64,000 nucleotides of DNA, taken from positions 1 to 64,000 of the forward strand of contig JAYOEY010000012.1 of assembly GCA_038116945.1 (NCBI GenBank), in the 5' to 3' direction. The position numbers were made by a program, and so were the translations under genes. The notes under the pieces were generated by a model, which did no database searches, had not been told where the DNA came from, and saw nothing but the letters and a program-made list of their open reading frames with translations. Of this stretch, positions 28,727 to 37,578 are shown one piece after another; the stretch's first letter is position 1; each line of letters opens with the position of its first letter. This stretch comes from JAYOEY01 sp038116945 (lineage in GTDB: Bacteria; Pseudomonadota; Alphaproteobacteria; MPNO01; UBA2964).

Positions 28727-31132
28727 TCAGACGGTCGCGAAACGGACCGGACGCCGAATGTCGAACTGATGCGCGGCGTTCATGATCGTCTCGGAGTCGA
28801 TGCCGTGATGACGGTACAGCTCTTCGATCGTTCCGCTCTGTCCGAAATGCTCGACCCCCAGCGCGTGAACGGGGTTGCCGAAAACGCCGCCGAGCCAGGC
28901 AAGCGTCGCCGGATGGCCATCGATGACGGTAATGACCGGGGTTCCCGCGGGAATGTCCGCCATCAGGCTCTCGGCGCGGCTCCTCGCTCCATGCAGGCCG
29001 TCGGCGCGGGCCCGCCGGGCGGCCTGCCAGCCCGCGTTAAGCCGGTCGGCGGAGGTGACGGCCAGCAGGCCGATTTCCCGCCTGTCCTCCGCCAGCAGCC
29101 CGCAGGCCATCTCCGCTTCCGGCGCGACGGCGCCCTGATAGGCGATGACGAGGTCGCAGTTCGGGCCCGGTTTCCGCGCCCAGTAACCGCCATCCACGAT
29201 GGCCCTGCGCATGGCGTCATCGAGCGTGCGCACCGGTTGCTCTATGGCGCGGGTGGTCCCCCGGATATAGACCGAGCCGCCGGTTTCGTCGCGTGGCCAT
29301 ACGGCGGGCGGAACGTCGCCCGCTCCCTTTTCGCGCTGCATGTAGTCGAACGCCCATTCCATGATGACGGCGAGTTCGTCCACATAGGCGGGTTCGAATG
29401 ACGCCAGCCCGTCCTGTCCCATGCCGATCAGCGGGCTCGAGATCGACTGATGCGCCCCGCCTTCGGGCGCCAGCGTCACGCCCGACGGGGTCGCCATCAG
29501 CAGGAAGCGGGCATCCTGGTAGCAGGCATAGTTCAAAGCATCGAGACCGCGCGCGATGAACGGATCGTACACGGTACCGACCGGGAGCAGCCGCTCGCCG
29601 AACAGGTCGTGCGACAGCCCGGCTGCGCCCAGCAACAGGAACAGGTTGGTCTCGGCGATGCCGAGCTCGATATGCTGGCCCGACGGCTTGGCGATCCATT
29701 TCTGGGTGCTGGGGATTTTCTGGTCGTGGAACAGGTCGGCGCGGTCGGACCGGGCGAACAGGTTCCGCTGGTTGATCCACGGTCCGAGGTTGGTCGATGA
29801 GGCGACATCCGGCGACATCGTCACGATGCGCTCCGCGGTCGCGCCGCCGCCGCGCGCCAAGGATTGCAATATCTTGCCGAACCCCGCCTGAATCGAGATT
29901 TTTCGGTCCGCCGGCGGGAGAATCCGTTCGATTTCGACTTTCTGCGCCTTGTGGCTTGCCTCCCGCCTGCCGCGCAGGGGCGATGTCGTCAGGAACCGTT
30001 CGGCGTTCTCCGGCGATGCCATGCCTTCGAACCGGTCCCATTCGTGCCCGGGGCGGACTCCCATTGCATCGCGGAGCAGATCGATCTGTTCCGCCGACAT
30101 GATGCCGGCGTGATTGTCCTTGTGACCGGCAAGCGGCAGGCCCCATCCCTTGACGGTATAGCAGACGAAGCAGGTTGGCCGGTCGTCGGATACGCCGGAA
30201 AAGGCTTCGGTCAGGGACGGCAGGCAGTGTCCGCCGAGATTACCCATCAGCGTGGAGAGTTCGTCGTCCGTTCGACGGCCGATCAGGGCGGGGATACCTT
30301 CGACGCTGCCGATATCGGCCAGGATCTGTTCCCTCCACGCGCTGCCGCCGCGATAGGACAGCGAGGAGTAGAGCGTATTGGGACACCGGTCGATCCAGTC
30401 CCGCAGCGCGTCGCCGCCCGGCTCCCTGAACGCAGCTTCCTGCATCTTGCCGTATTTCAGCGATACGACATTCCAGCCGAAGCTCTCGAACATGTCGCGA
30501 ATGCGGTTGCCGAGATCCTCGTGCGCAATGCCGTCGAGGCTCTGGCGGTTGTAATCGACGATCCACCAGGTATTGCGCAGATCGTGTTTCCAGCCTTCCA
30601 GCAGGCACTCGTATATGTTGCCCTCGTCGAGTTCCGCGTCGCCCACGATGGCGATCATGCGGCCCAGGTCGGCTTCCTCCACGCGCCCCTTGGCGCTCAG
30701 ATAGTCCTGCACAATGGAGGCGAACGACGTGATGGCCGCGCCGAGCCCCACCGAACCGGTCGAGAAATCGACCGGGATCGCATCCTTGGTGCGCGACGGA
30801 TAGGCCTGTGCGCCGCCCAGCGCACGGAAACGCTTCATGCTGTCGATCGTCTGGCTGCCCAGCAGATACTGGATGGCGTGCAGCACGGGCGACGCGTGGG
30901 GTTTGACCGCCACGCGGTCGTTCCTGCGGAGCGCCGAGAAGTAGAGCGCGGTCATGATCGAAACCGCCGATGCGCAGGAGGCCTGATGACCGCCGACCTT
31001 GAGCCCCGTGGGGTCGCCTCGCAGGTGGTTGGCGTGATGGATCATCCAGGACGACAGCCAGAGCGCTTTTTTCTCCAGCTCTTTCAGCATGTCGGTTTCG
31101 TTCGGAAATTCGGTTTCGGGCGTTGCGTTCAT
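28727..31132 (-). CDS. Homodimeric 2-oxoacid dehydrogenase E1 (AceE-like; MdeB-like candidate)
   Basis: 801 residues, shorter than E. coli AceE (887) but with the same transketolase-fold order. The N-terminal ThDP domain shows HHANHLRGD, GDAELDEGNIYECLLEGW and the ending Asn region DYNRQSLDG. The central domain shows IELGIAETNLFLLLGAAGLS. No E2 (lipoyl acyltransferase) or E3 gene is adjacent. An Lrp/AsnC regulator is transcribed divergently, the same layout as mdeR-mdeB of Pseudomonas putida, where MdeB is an E1 homolog acting on 2-oxobutyrate from methionine breakdown. No methionine gamma-lyase gene is adjacent, so this is a hypothesis. Pyruvate remains an alternative substrate. Confidence 0.8.
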   Translation of the reverse strand: MNATPETEFPNETDMLKELEKKALWLSSWMIHHANHLRGDPTGLKVGGHQASCASAVSIMTALYFSALRRNDRVAVKPHASPVLHAIQYLLGSQTIDSMKRFRALGGAQAYPSRTKDAIPVDFSTGSVGLGAAITSFASIVQDYLSAKGRVEEADLGRMIAIVGDAELDEGNIYECLLEGWKHDLRNTWWIVDYNRQSLDGIAHEDLGNRIRDMFESFGWNVVSLKYGKMQEAAFREPGGDALRDWIDRCPNTLYSSLSYRGGSAWREQILADIGSVEGIPALIGRRTDDELSTLMGNLGGHCLPSLTEAFSGVSDDRPTCFVCYTVKGWGLPLAGHKDNHAGIMSAEQIDLLRDAMGVRPGHEWDRFEGMASPENAERFLTTSPLRGRREASHKAQKVEIERILPPADRKISIQAGFGKILQSLARGGGATAERIVTMSPDVASSTNLGPWINQRNLFARSDRADLFHDQKIPSTQKWIAKPSGQHIELGIAETNLFLLLGAAGLSHDLFGERLLPVGTVYDPFIARGLDALNYACYQDARFLLMATPSGVTLAPEGGAHQSISSPLIGMGQDGLASFEPAYVDELAVIMEWAFDYMQREKGAGDVPPAVWPRDETGGSVYIRGTTRAIEQPVRTLDDAMRRAIVDGGYWARKPGPNCDLVIAYQGAVAPEAEMACGLLAEDRREIGLLAVTSADRLNAGWQAARRARADGLHGARSRAESLMADIPAGTPVITVIDGHPATLAWLGGVFGNPVHALGVEHFGQSGTIEELYRHHGIDSETIMNAAHQFDIRRPVRFATV

Positions 31133-31282
31133 CGTCTTTCTCCGGTTCGCCGGGCCCTGGGGCCGGCAGCGGGGAGAATATGACGCGATTGGACCGGAAT
31201 TTTCTTGCGAACAATGTGCATTTTGTAAAAAAATAAGCAGGTAATGCTAAAAATATTTAAATTAAGGCAGGAAGTTGCGCAT
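31133..31282. promoter_or_regulatory. AT-rich divergent regulatory region between AceE-like and Lrp genes
   Basis: The only clearly AT-rich intergenic stretch in the window (31215-31265 is mostly A and T). It lies between divergently read genes and must hold both promoters. Inverted arms GCATT and AATGC (31218-31222 and 31243-31247) flank an A-rich centre. This fits an Lrp-type autoregulatory operator, although no site can be proved by eye. Confidence 0.45.
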
Positions 31283-31759
31283 ATGAAAATCGATTCGATA
31301 GATCTGAAGATCCTGCGAGAATTGCAGCAGGATGCCACCCTGACCAATATAGAGCTTGCCGAACGCGTCGGGCTGTCGCCGTCGCCGTGCCTGCGACGCG
31401 TCCGCGAGCTTGAGACTGCCGGTATCCTGCGGGGGCAGGTGGCGCTGGTCGACCCGACTTCAATCGGGCTTCGAGTCAACGTGTTCGTCCGGGTAACGCT
31501 GGAAAAACAGATCCGCGAAAACCTGACCGTGTTCGAAAAAGCCATCGCCGCCCGGCCGGAGGTGGTCGAGTGCTATCTGATGACCGGCGAGTCCGATTAC
31601 CTGCTTCGGGTCGTCGTAACCGACCTCGGGGCTTACGAGGAATTCCTGGTCGATGCGCTGACACGCATTCCGGGCGTCTCCAATATCCAGTCCTCGTTCG
31701 CCCTTAACCAGGTCAAGTACTCAACCGCCCTGCCGCTGGGACATATCGATGCCGGGTAG
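31283..31759 (+). CDS. Lrp/AsnC-family transcriptional regulator (MdeR-like candidate)
   Basis: 158 residues from the ATG at 31283, the usual Lrp length; an in-frame ATG at 31244 would add 13 atypical residues. The N-terminal winged helix (IDLKILRELQQDATLTNIEL, then AERVGLSPSPCLRRVRELE) is followed by a RAM ligand-binding domain (VVECYLMTGESDYLLRVVV). Lrp proteins respond to amino acids or related metabolites and commonly control a divergent neighbour, here the AceE-like E1. Confidence 0.92.
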   Translation: MKIDSIDLKILRELQQDATLTNIELAERVGLSPSPCLRRVRELETAGILRGQVALVDPTSIGLRVNVFVRVTLEKQIRENLTVFEKAIAARPEVVECYLMTGESDYLLRVVVTDLGAYEEFLVDALTRIPGVSNIQSSFALNQVKYSTALPLGHIDAG

Positions 31760-31797
31760 ACAACCCCGTGGGGCGGCGCGACACTAACTCCCAATAA

Positions 31798-31809
31798 CGA
31801 AACGTTTCG
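31798..31809. promoter_or_regulatory. 12-bp perfect palindrome, possible operator
   Basis: CGAAACGTTTCG lies 22 bases before the start of the first Bug receptor gene and just before its GGGAGG ribosome site. A central CG flanked by A and T runs is common in LacI/GalR-type operators. No such regulator is adjacent, so this is only a candidate. Confidence 0.35.
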
Positions 31810-31830
31810 ATTCCCAGGGAGGATTCCGTC

Positions 31831-32877
31831 ATGAAAACCGTTACCCGTCATCTCGTTGTGGGCGCTGCAGCCCTTCTGGCCGCATCTACATTGGCCGGGA
31901 GCGCCGGCGCGCAGAACAGCGCCGATTTCTATAAGGGAAAAACGGTCAATCTCGTCGTGTCCTACGGGGCCGGAGGCAGCTATACGCTGTATGCCCGGCT
32001 GATCGCCCGCCGGATCGGCAGCCATATTCCGGGTATCCCGAATGTCATTGTGACCAACATGCCTGGCGCCGGCGGGTTGAAGGCGACGAATTACCTCTAC
32101 AATGTCGCACCGCGGGACGGTTCGTATTCCGGAATGGTGACCAAGGATCTGGTGGTAGCGCAGGTTCTGCGCCCCAAGAGCGCCAAGTACGATGCCAGAA
32201 AATTCAACTGGGTCGGGCGGGCCAGCAATTACGTTGCCGTCGTCCTGCTCTGGATGGACAACAAGCATGGCATCCGGTCGTTCGAAGACATCAAGAAAAA
32301 GGAAACCGTGATGGGCGTCAGCGGGCGGAACCATCACGGCTACCTGATGGCCTCGATGCTCAATCATCTGGTCGGGACCAAGTTCAAGCTCATCACAGGC
32401 TATCGCGGGGCGAAAGCGATGAATCTTGCCATGGAAAGGGGGGAGGTCGACGCCCGCATCGGCTCGTCCGCGTCCCTGACGACACAGCTCGCGTCGCAGG
32501 TCGAGAGCGGCAAGCTGAAGGTGGTTCTGCAATCGGGCGAGGCAAAGGACCCGAGCCTTTCGGGTGTTCCCCTGGTTCGCGATCTGCTGTCGTCGGCTGA
32601 CGACCGGCAGGCGGCTCAGCTTATCGATTCCGGTGCGATCATCGGCTGGTCCGTCCTTATGCCTCCGGGTGTACCGGGCGATCGCCTTGCGGCGGTCCGC
32701 GGCGCGTTCAATAAAACGATGGGCGATCCTGCTTTCCTGAAAGATGCGAAGGAAAGAAAGGTTCCCGTGAGCCCCAAGACAGGGGAAGAGTTGCAGGACT
32801 TCGCCAAGAAGGTTCTGCAGGTCAGCCCGGCGCTCGTTTCCCGCGCCCGCATGCTGGTCGGCATCAAGAACAAGTAA
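31831..32877 (+). CDS. Bug/TctC-type tripartite tricarboxylate receptor, paralog 1
   Basis: 348 residues. An N-terminal signal peptide (Lys/Arg, a hydrophobic core VGAAALLAASTLAG, then an AGAQ cleavage region) is followed by the Bug fold (GKTVNLVVSYGAGGSYTLYA, NMPGAGGLKATNYLYN). These periplasmic receptors normally deliver carboxylates or aromatic acids to TctA/TctB membrane proteins; neither is in this window. GGGAGG precedes the ATG. Followed by a strong stem-loop and a cupin dioxygenase gene, which suggests that the ligand is the dioxygenase substrate or its precursor. Paralogs at 35289 and 41575. Confidence 0.88.
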   Translation: MKTVTRHLVVGAAALLAASTLAGSAGAQNSADFYKGKTVNLVVSYGAGGSYTLYARLIARRIGSHIPGIPNVIVTNMPGAGGLKATNYLYNVAPRDGSYSGMVTKDLVVAQVLRPKSAKYDARKFNWVGRASNYVAVVLLWMDNKHGIRSFEDIKKKETVMGVSGRNHHGYLMASMLNHLVGTKFKLITGYRGAKAMNLAMERGEVDARIGSSASLTTQLASQVESGKLKVVLQSGEAKDPSLSGVPLVRDLLSSADDRQAAQLIDSGAIIGWSVLMPPGVPGDRLAAVRGAFNKTMGDPAFLKDAKERKVPVSPKTGEELQDFAKKVLQVSPALVSRARMLVGIKNK

Positions 32878-32885
32878 GATGCAGC

Positions 32886-32909
32886 GCGGCGGGGCCTCGG
32901 CCCCGCCGC
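32886..32909 (+). terminator. GC-rich stem-loop between receptor and cupin genes
   Basis: Perfect inverted repeat GCGGCGGGGCC / GGCCCCGCCGC directly after the receptor stop. There is no good T run, so it may be a weak terminator or an mRNA-stabilising hairpin that leaves more receptor than dioxygenase transcript. Confidence 0.55.
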
Positions 32910-32941
32910 ATCGATTTCCAGATTCACGACAGGTCGTTTCG

Positions 32942-33922
32942 ATGGTCGAATACCGCGTTCCCCCCGAAACCATGAAGGAAGAGCTTGACGGGCTCTTCGC
33001 CAAGCTGGATCCGCTCTATCTCGATCCCGGCTTCCGGGTGACCGACGTATCCATCTGGAAGGAACCCAAGAAGGCGCTGTTGCCGGCCCGGTGGAAATGG
33101 TCGGAGGGCCGCGCGGCCCTGCAGGAGGTTGCGCGGATCGTCGGACCCGAACATGCGGAACGCCGCAACCTGATCATGCGGAACCCTCTGGAGGGCCACA
33201 AATACGGCACGCTTCGCACCATGATCGGCGCCTATCAGCTTATGCTGCCCGGCGAATTCGCACGGTCGCACTGGCATTCGCCGCATGCGCTTCGCGTCAT
33301 TCTCGAAGGCAGCGGCAGCTATACCGTGGTCAACGGCGTTCGGGTCGACATGCATCCCGGAGATGTCGTGCTGACGCCCGGCGGCGACTGGCACTGGCAT
33401 GGCGTCGACGGCGACGAGGCCTGCATGTGGCTCGACATCCTCGACAGGCCGCTGACAATCATGCTCGAGCCCCTGTTTCAGGATTATCATCCCGACGGGC
33501 ACGAACCGATGCGGAATACGGACGAGGACTCTCCGCTGCTGTTCAAATGGAAGGACAGCCTGAAGGAGCTGGAAAAGGCCACGCCCGAACCGGACGGTTG
33601 TTTCGGCGCGCGCATCGAGCTTGGCGAAACGAAGCCGGCCCTGCCAACCCTGGCGCTGCACATGCAGCGGCTGGAGAAGGGGGCGAAGACCACGCGCTTC
33701 CGCAGCTCGGCCAACTATCTCTATATGCCGCTTGAAGGGGAAGGCCGTTCGATCATCGACGGCGAAACGTTCGAATGGCAGCGCGGCGACGTGATGATCG
33801 TTCCCTGCTGGCGTCCGGTCGTGCATGAGGCCTCATCGGACGCGGTTCTGTTCTCCGCGACCGACGAACCGGTGCAGCGCTTCTGCGGTTATCTCAGGGA
33901 GGAGAGGGGCGCGGCCGCCTAG
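32942..33922 (+). CDS. Gentisate 1,2-dioxygenase-like cupin, second copy
   Basis: 326 residues from the ATG at 32942, preceded by few clear ribosome-site bases. Bicupin with HWHSPHALRVILEGSGSY (H-x-H) and a later PGGDWHWHGVDGD. It is shorter and diverged from the copy at 25986-27053, so it may act on another hydroxylated benzoate. It lies downstream of a Bug receptor and converges on a MetE-core gene, with both stops sharing CTAG (33919-33922). Confidence 0.82.
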   Translation: MVEYRVPPETMKEELDGLFAKLDPLYLDPGFRVTDVSIWKEPKKALLPARWKWSEGRAALQEVARIVGPEHAERRNLIMRNPLEGHKYGTLRTMIGAYQLMLPGEFARSHWHSPHALRVILEGSGSYTVVNGVRVDMHPGDVVLTPGGDWHWHGVDGDEACMWLDILDRPLTIMLEPLFQDYHPDGHEPMRNTDEDSPLLFKWKDSLKELEKATPEPDGCFGARIELGETKPALPTLALHMQRLEKGAKTTRFRSSANYLYMPLEGEGRSIIDGETFEWQRGDVMIVPCWRPVVHEASSDAVLFSATDEPVQRFCGYLREERGAAA

Positions 33923-35088
33923 CCCCACAATTTCTCCGTCGCCAGCTTCGCGCCTTCGGCCATCGCGGCGAACTTGGCCCACACGATCGTCGGATGCACT
34001 TCCGGCTCGGCCATCGCCTGTGTCCCGAAACCGCAATCGCCGCCGGCCATCACGTTTTCTTTCCCGACCACGCTGGCGTAGCGCATGATCCGGTCGCACA
34101 CCAGTTCGGGGTGTTCGACCAGCACTGCGGAATGGGTGATCACGCCGGGGATCAGCACCTTGCCTTCCGGCAGCTTGAGATCTTCCCACAGCCGCCATTC
34201 ATGCTCGTGCCGCTGGTTCGCCGCCTCGAAGGAATAGGCGCCCGCGTTGATCCCGAGCACGATGTCCATGTAGTCCTTCATCTGCATGTCCCAGACGCGC
34301 GGACCCATGTTGATGCCGTAGCAGGTGTGATAGCGGATGCGGTCTTCGGGGATGCCCTTGAGCGAATGGTTGATCGCCTCGACCTGTTTTTCCGCCCATT
34401 TGCGGCAATCCTCGACCGTCAGGTCGGGGTTCTTGACGTAGTAGTTGATCAGCCGGGGATCGTCGACCTGCAGCAGGAACCCTGCATCGACGATGGCGCG
34501 GTATTCGACATTGAGCGCATCCGCGACGGCGTACAGGAACTCGTCTTCGTCCTTGTAGAATTCGTTGAGCTGGTTGCCGACCACGTCGCAGGGCGAAATC
34601 GCCGGTACGAAGGCTTCCGTTGCACCATGTTTGTCGACCGCAGCACGCAGATTGGCGAGATCGCGGTCGAGCTGTTCCTGTCCCTTGTAGGTGATCGGCC
34701 CCGTGCAGACCATCTGCATGGTCGACAGCGTCGGCTTGCGTGTCGCCGCGCCCTGTTCGCCGGCATAGAACTCCGGAAACGCCCGCGACTCTCTCGAATC
34801 CGCCCAGGGCGAAGGACGCGCCTGACCGGTCGCTTCCAGCCCGCCGAGGCGCTCATGGGCATAGACCGCGAACCCGCGCTTCGAGAACTCGCCGTCATCG
34901 ACGATATCCACGCCGAGATCGATCTGTTTCTTCACCACGCCATCGACGGCGGCAGCGAGTTTCGCGTCGTATTCGGCCTGATCGACGCTCTGGCCGGAAT
35001 CGTTGGCGATGATCGCCTCGATAAGCTCCTGCGGTCTCGGCAGGCTGCCGACATGGGTCGTGATGATGCGGTCTTTGCTGGTGAGCAT
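33919..35088 (-). CDS. MetE C-terminal-domain-like methyltransferase, paralog 2
   Basis: 389 residues, only the catalytic barrel of cobalamin-independent methionine synthase. It begins TTHVGSLPRP, a family hallmark. Zinc ligands: HTC in YHTCYG, the Glu in YSFEAANQRHEHEW and the Cys in GGDCGFGT. Closest in the window to paralog 3 (36397), which shares TTHVGSLPRP, NxRHEHEW and DCGFGT. Divergent from the second Bug receptor and convergent with the cupin dioxygenase. The methyl donor and thiol acceptor are unknown; general methionine synthesis is less likely given four paralogs in catabolic settings. Confidence 0.85.
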   Translation of the reverse strand: MLTSKDRIITTHVGSLPRPQELIEAIIANDSGQSVDQAEYDAKLAAAVDGVVKKQIDLGVDIVDDGEFSKRGFAVYAHERLGGLEATGQARPSPWADSRESRAFPEFYAGEQGAATRKPTLSTMQMVCTGPITYKGQEQLDRDLANLRAAVDKHGATEAFVPAISPCDVVGNQLNEFYKDEDEFLYAVADALNVEYRAIVDAGFLLQVDDPRLINYYVKNPDLTVEDCRKWAEKQVEAINHSLKGIPEDRIRYHTCYGINMGPRVWDMQMKDYMDIVLGINAGAYSFEAANQRHEHEWRLWEDLKLPEGKVLIPGVITHSAVLVEHPELVCDRIMRYASVVGKENVMAGGDCGFGTQAMAEPEVHPTIVWAKFAAMAEGAKLATEKLWG

Positions 35089-35288
35089 GGCGGTCGATTA
35101 CCTCCGGGTTTTGCGATCCCGGAAAATGGCACGATGACCGCCCCTCCGCAACTGATGCAAGGCGCTGGCGGCGGATTGTGGAATATCCGGAAAAGGCGTA
35201 TTCACGAATCCGTGAGACCCGTTTTTCGGTCGATCGACGGATGTCTGTTCCGCGCCAGGCGGACCGACTTTTCTACATGGAGATGAAC
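35089..35288. promoter_or_regulatory. Divergent intergenic region between MetE-core 2 and Bug receptor 2
   Basis: Two hundred bases without a gene, expected to hold two promoters. A 10-base palindrome GTCGATCGAC lies at 35229-35238 and a short inverted repeat CCGGG/CCCGG at about 35104-35121. No convincing -35/-10 pair was seen. Confidence 0.3.
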
Positions 35289-36344
35289 ATGTTCCAGCTT
35301 GATTCCGGTTTCCTGCGGACGGGTATCGGTTTTGCCGCCCTGACAGGTCTGTTGGTTCTACCCCCGGTCGCCGACAGGTCGGCACAGGCCGCGGATTATT
35401 TCGAGGGAAAGACAGTCAAGGTTATCCACGCCGGCAGCGGCCGCGGGTCCTATGCCATGTATACGCGGATATTCACGCGCTACCTCGGAAAGCATCTCAA
35501 GGGCGGTCCCTCGATGGCTGTCGATTTCATGCAGGGCGGGGGCGGCCTCAAGGGGCAGAACTATCTTTATAACGCCGCGCCCAAGAACGGATCCGTTCTC
35601 GGCATGCCGATGCCGTCGGTGGTGACGTCGGCGATGATCTATCCCAAGGTCACGCGGTTCGTGCCGTCGAAGTTCGAATGGCTCGGCAACATCACCCAGC
35701 TTCAGACCGCGCTCGGCGTCTGGAAGACGGCGCCCGCGACCACCATCGAACAGGCGAAGAAAACGGAACTGATCATCGGATCAAGCGGCCGGACATCGGA
35801 ACTTTCTCTCACGCCACGGCTGATGAACGCGGTGCTTGGCACGAAGTTCAAGGTCGTTGAGGGATATAAGGGCATCGGCCCGGTGAACCTCGCGATGGAG
35901 AACGGGGAAATTCACGGCCGGTCGGGCGGCATGACCGCATGGCATCCGCTCAAGCCGCACTGGTTTGCGCCGGAAAACAAGATCGCGTTTCTCGCCCAGC
36001 TCGGCATGACCCCGCATCCGGCGATTCCCGACGTGCCGCTTGTTACGTCCTTCGCTACCAACGATCTCGATCGCAAGGTTCTCGAACTGATGGCGCGCTC
36101 CACGGTTCTTACCCGTGCGGTCACGGCGCCGCCGGGTGTCAGCAAGGCAGTGGTCGAGGAACTGCGCGCGGCCTATCAGGCGACGGTAACCGATCCGGAA
36201 TTTCTGGCCGAACTGAAGAAGCGCAAGCTGCAGATGATCGGTCCGATGAGCTGGCAGGAAATCGGCACGTTCCTCGCCGAGACCGAGGCGACGCCCGAAC
36301 CGGTGGTGAAGCGGTTCCGCAAGCTTCTGGGCATCAAGGGGTAA
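35289..36344 (+). CDS. Bug/TctC-type tripartite tricarboxylate receptor, paralog 2
   Basis: 351 residues from the ATG at 35289, chosen because GGAG lies six bases upstream; ATGs at 35277 and 35283 are also in frame. Signal peptide with a hydrophobic core (IGFAALTGLLVLPPV) and AQAA cleavage region. Bug fold landmarks: GKTVKVIHAGSGRGSYAMY and FMQGGGGLKGQNYLYN. Single transcription unit ended by the terminator at 36368. No TctA/TctB nearby. Confidence 0.87.
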   Translation: MFQLDSGFLRTGIGFAALTGLLVLPPVADRSAQAADYFEGKTVKVIHAGSGRGSYAMYTRIFTRYLGKHLKGGPSMAVDFMQGGGGLKGQNYLYNAAPKNGSVLGMPMPSVVTSAMIYPKVTRFVPSKFEWLGNITQLQTALGVWKTAPATTIEQAKKTELIIGSSGRTSELSLTPRLMNAVLGTKFKVVEGYKGIGPVNLAMENGEIHGRSGGMTAWHPLKPHWFAPENKIAFLAQLGMTPHPAIPDVPLVTSFATNDLDRKVLELMARSTVLTRAVTAPPGVSKAVVEELRAAYQATVTDPEFLAELKKRKLQMIGPMSWQEIGTFLAETEATPEPVVKRFRKLLGIKG

Positions 36345-36367
36345 GCCGCCTTTGAGCGCCTGAACGG

Positions 36368-36398
36368 AAACCCCCGCCGAGACGAGGCGGGGGTTTTT
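36368..36398 (+). terminator. Rho-independent terminator after Bug receptor 2
   Basis: Stem CCCCCGCC/GGCGGGGG extended by AAA/TTT, a 7-base loop and a run of five T at 36394-36398. It lies between converging genes, and the T run touches the stop codon of the minus-strand MetE-core gene. Confidence 0.9.
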
Positions 36399-37569
36399 AT
36401 TTCAGCCGTTCGGTGGCGATCGCCGCGCCTTCGGCCATGGCGCGGAACTTGGCCCAGACAATGGACGTCGCGACCTGCGGGATTTCCTTGGCGAAGGTCC
36501 CGAAACCGCAATCGCTCGACGCGATCACGCGTTCCTTTCCGACGATATCGGCGTAGCGGCACAGCCGCTGCGCGATCAGTCGCGGGTGCTCGACGAAATT
36601 GCTGGTCGAGTCGATGACGCCGGGGATCAGAACCTTGTGGTCGGGAATGTCGGCGTTCCGGAGGTCTTCCCATTCGTGTTCGTGGCGCGGGTTGGCGCCT
36701 TCGAACAAGATGCCCGCCGGGCGCGCCCGCATCAGCACTGGCCAGATCTTCGCGATCGGCAGGTCGCGTGTGTGCGGGCCCTCGTAATTCCCCCAGCAGA
36801 TATGGAGCCGCATGGCCTCCGGCGGGATATTGGCCGTGGCCGCGTTGACCGCTTCCATGTTGCGTTCGGCGATTTTGAGGAATTCCTCGTCGGTCAGATG
36901 GTGGTACTGGTTATGCCGCGCCGACCCGAAATCGGGACAGTCGATCTGAAGCAGGAAGCCGGCTTTGTGGATCGCCTCGTATTCCACCTGCATGGCGTTG
37001 GCCATGGCCTCGATATAGGCGTCCTCGTCGCGGTACCAGGCATCCGGCACGAACTTGCTGAGCACGCCGGGCGAAGCGGAATTCATGAAGGCTTCCGTCG
37101 CGCCGGATTTTTCCGTTGCCGCTTTCAGGTTGGCCAGGTCCTTTTCGAGCGGTTCCCGGTTTGCGTACGTCACCGGCCCCGCCACCCAGGGTCGGGCAAA
37201 CGAGGTCGCCCAGCCTCCGCGCGCCTTGCGCACCTGTTCCAGAAAATCCGGATAGTCAGCCTGGTCTGCGTTGACGATTTCCCTCGGCGGGTCTTCGCCG
37301 GGCGGATCGCCCTCGTGGATCGGTGCGAGACGGTGTTTGACGTAGAACGTATAGGCGAGCTTGCCCATCTCGCCGTCGCTGACGACATCGACGCCGCAAT
37401 CGACCTGCTGCCGGACTGCGTCGGCGACGGCTTGCGAGACGCGCGCGTCGAACGCGGCCCTGTCTTTCAGGCGTCCCTGATCTTCCTGGATCAGCAGATC
37501 GTACAGATCCGCCGGACGGGGCAGGCTGCCGACATGGGTGGTCAGGATTCGGTCAGTGCTCAGCTTCAT
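36397..37569 (-). CDS. MetE C-terminal-domain-like methyltransferase, paralog 3
   Basis: 390 residues from the ATG at 37569 (AGGAA upstream; a TTG two codons earlier is less likely). The start region has ILTTHVGSLPRP. Zinc ligands: HIC in LHICWGNY, the Glu in LFEGANPRHEHEW and the Cys in SSDCGFGT. It follows the flavin monooxygenase gene at 37579-38748 after 9 bases on the same strand, so the two form an operon. This pairing of a DszC-like monooxygenase with a MetE-core enzyme echoes the genes at 19269-22411. Confidence 0.85.
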   Translation of the reverse strand: MKLSTDRILTTHVGSLPRPADLYDLLIQEDQGRLKDRAAFDARVSQAVADAVRQQVDCGVDVVSDGEMGKLAYTFYVKHRLAPIHEGDPPGEDPPREIVNADQADYPDFLEQVRKARGGWATSFARPWVAGPVTYANREPLEKDLANLKAATEKSGATEAFMNSASPGVLSKFVPDAWYRDEDAYIEAMANAMQVEYEAIHKAGFLLQIDCPDFGSARHNQYHHLTDEEFLKIAERNMEAVNAATANIPPEAMRLHICWGNYEGPHTRDLPIAKIWPVLMRARPAGILFEGANPRHEHEWEDLRNADIPDHKVLIPGVIDSTSNFVEHPRLIAQRLCRYADIVGKERVIASSDCGFGTFAKEIPQVATSIVWAKFRAMAEGAAIATERLK

Positions 37570-37578
37570 GGTCAATTC

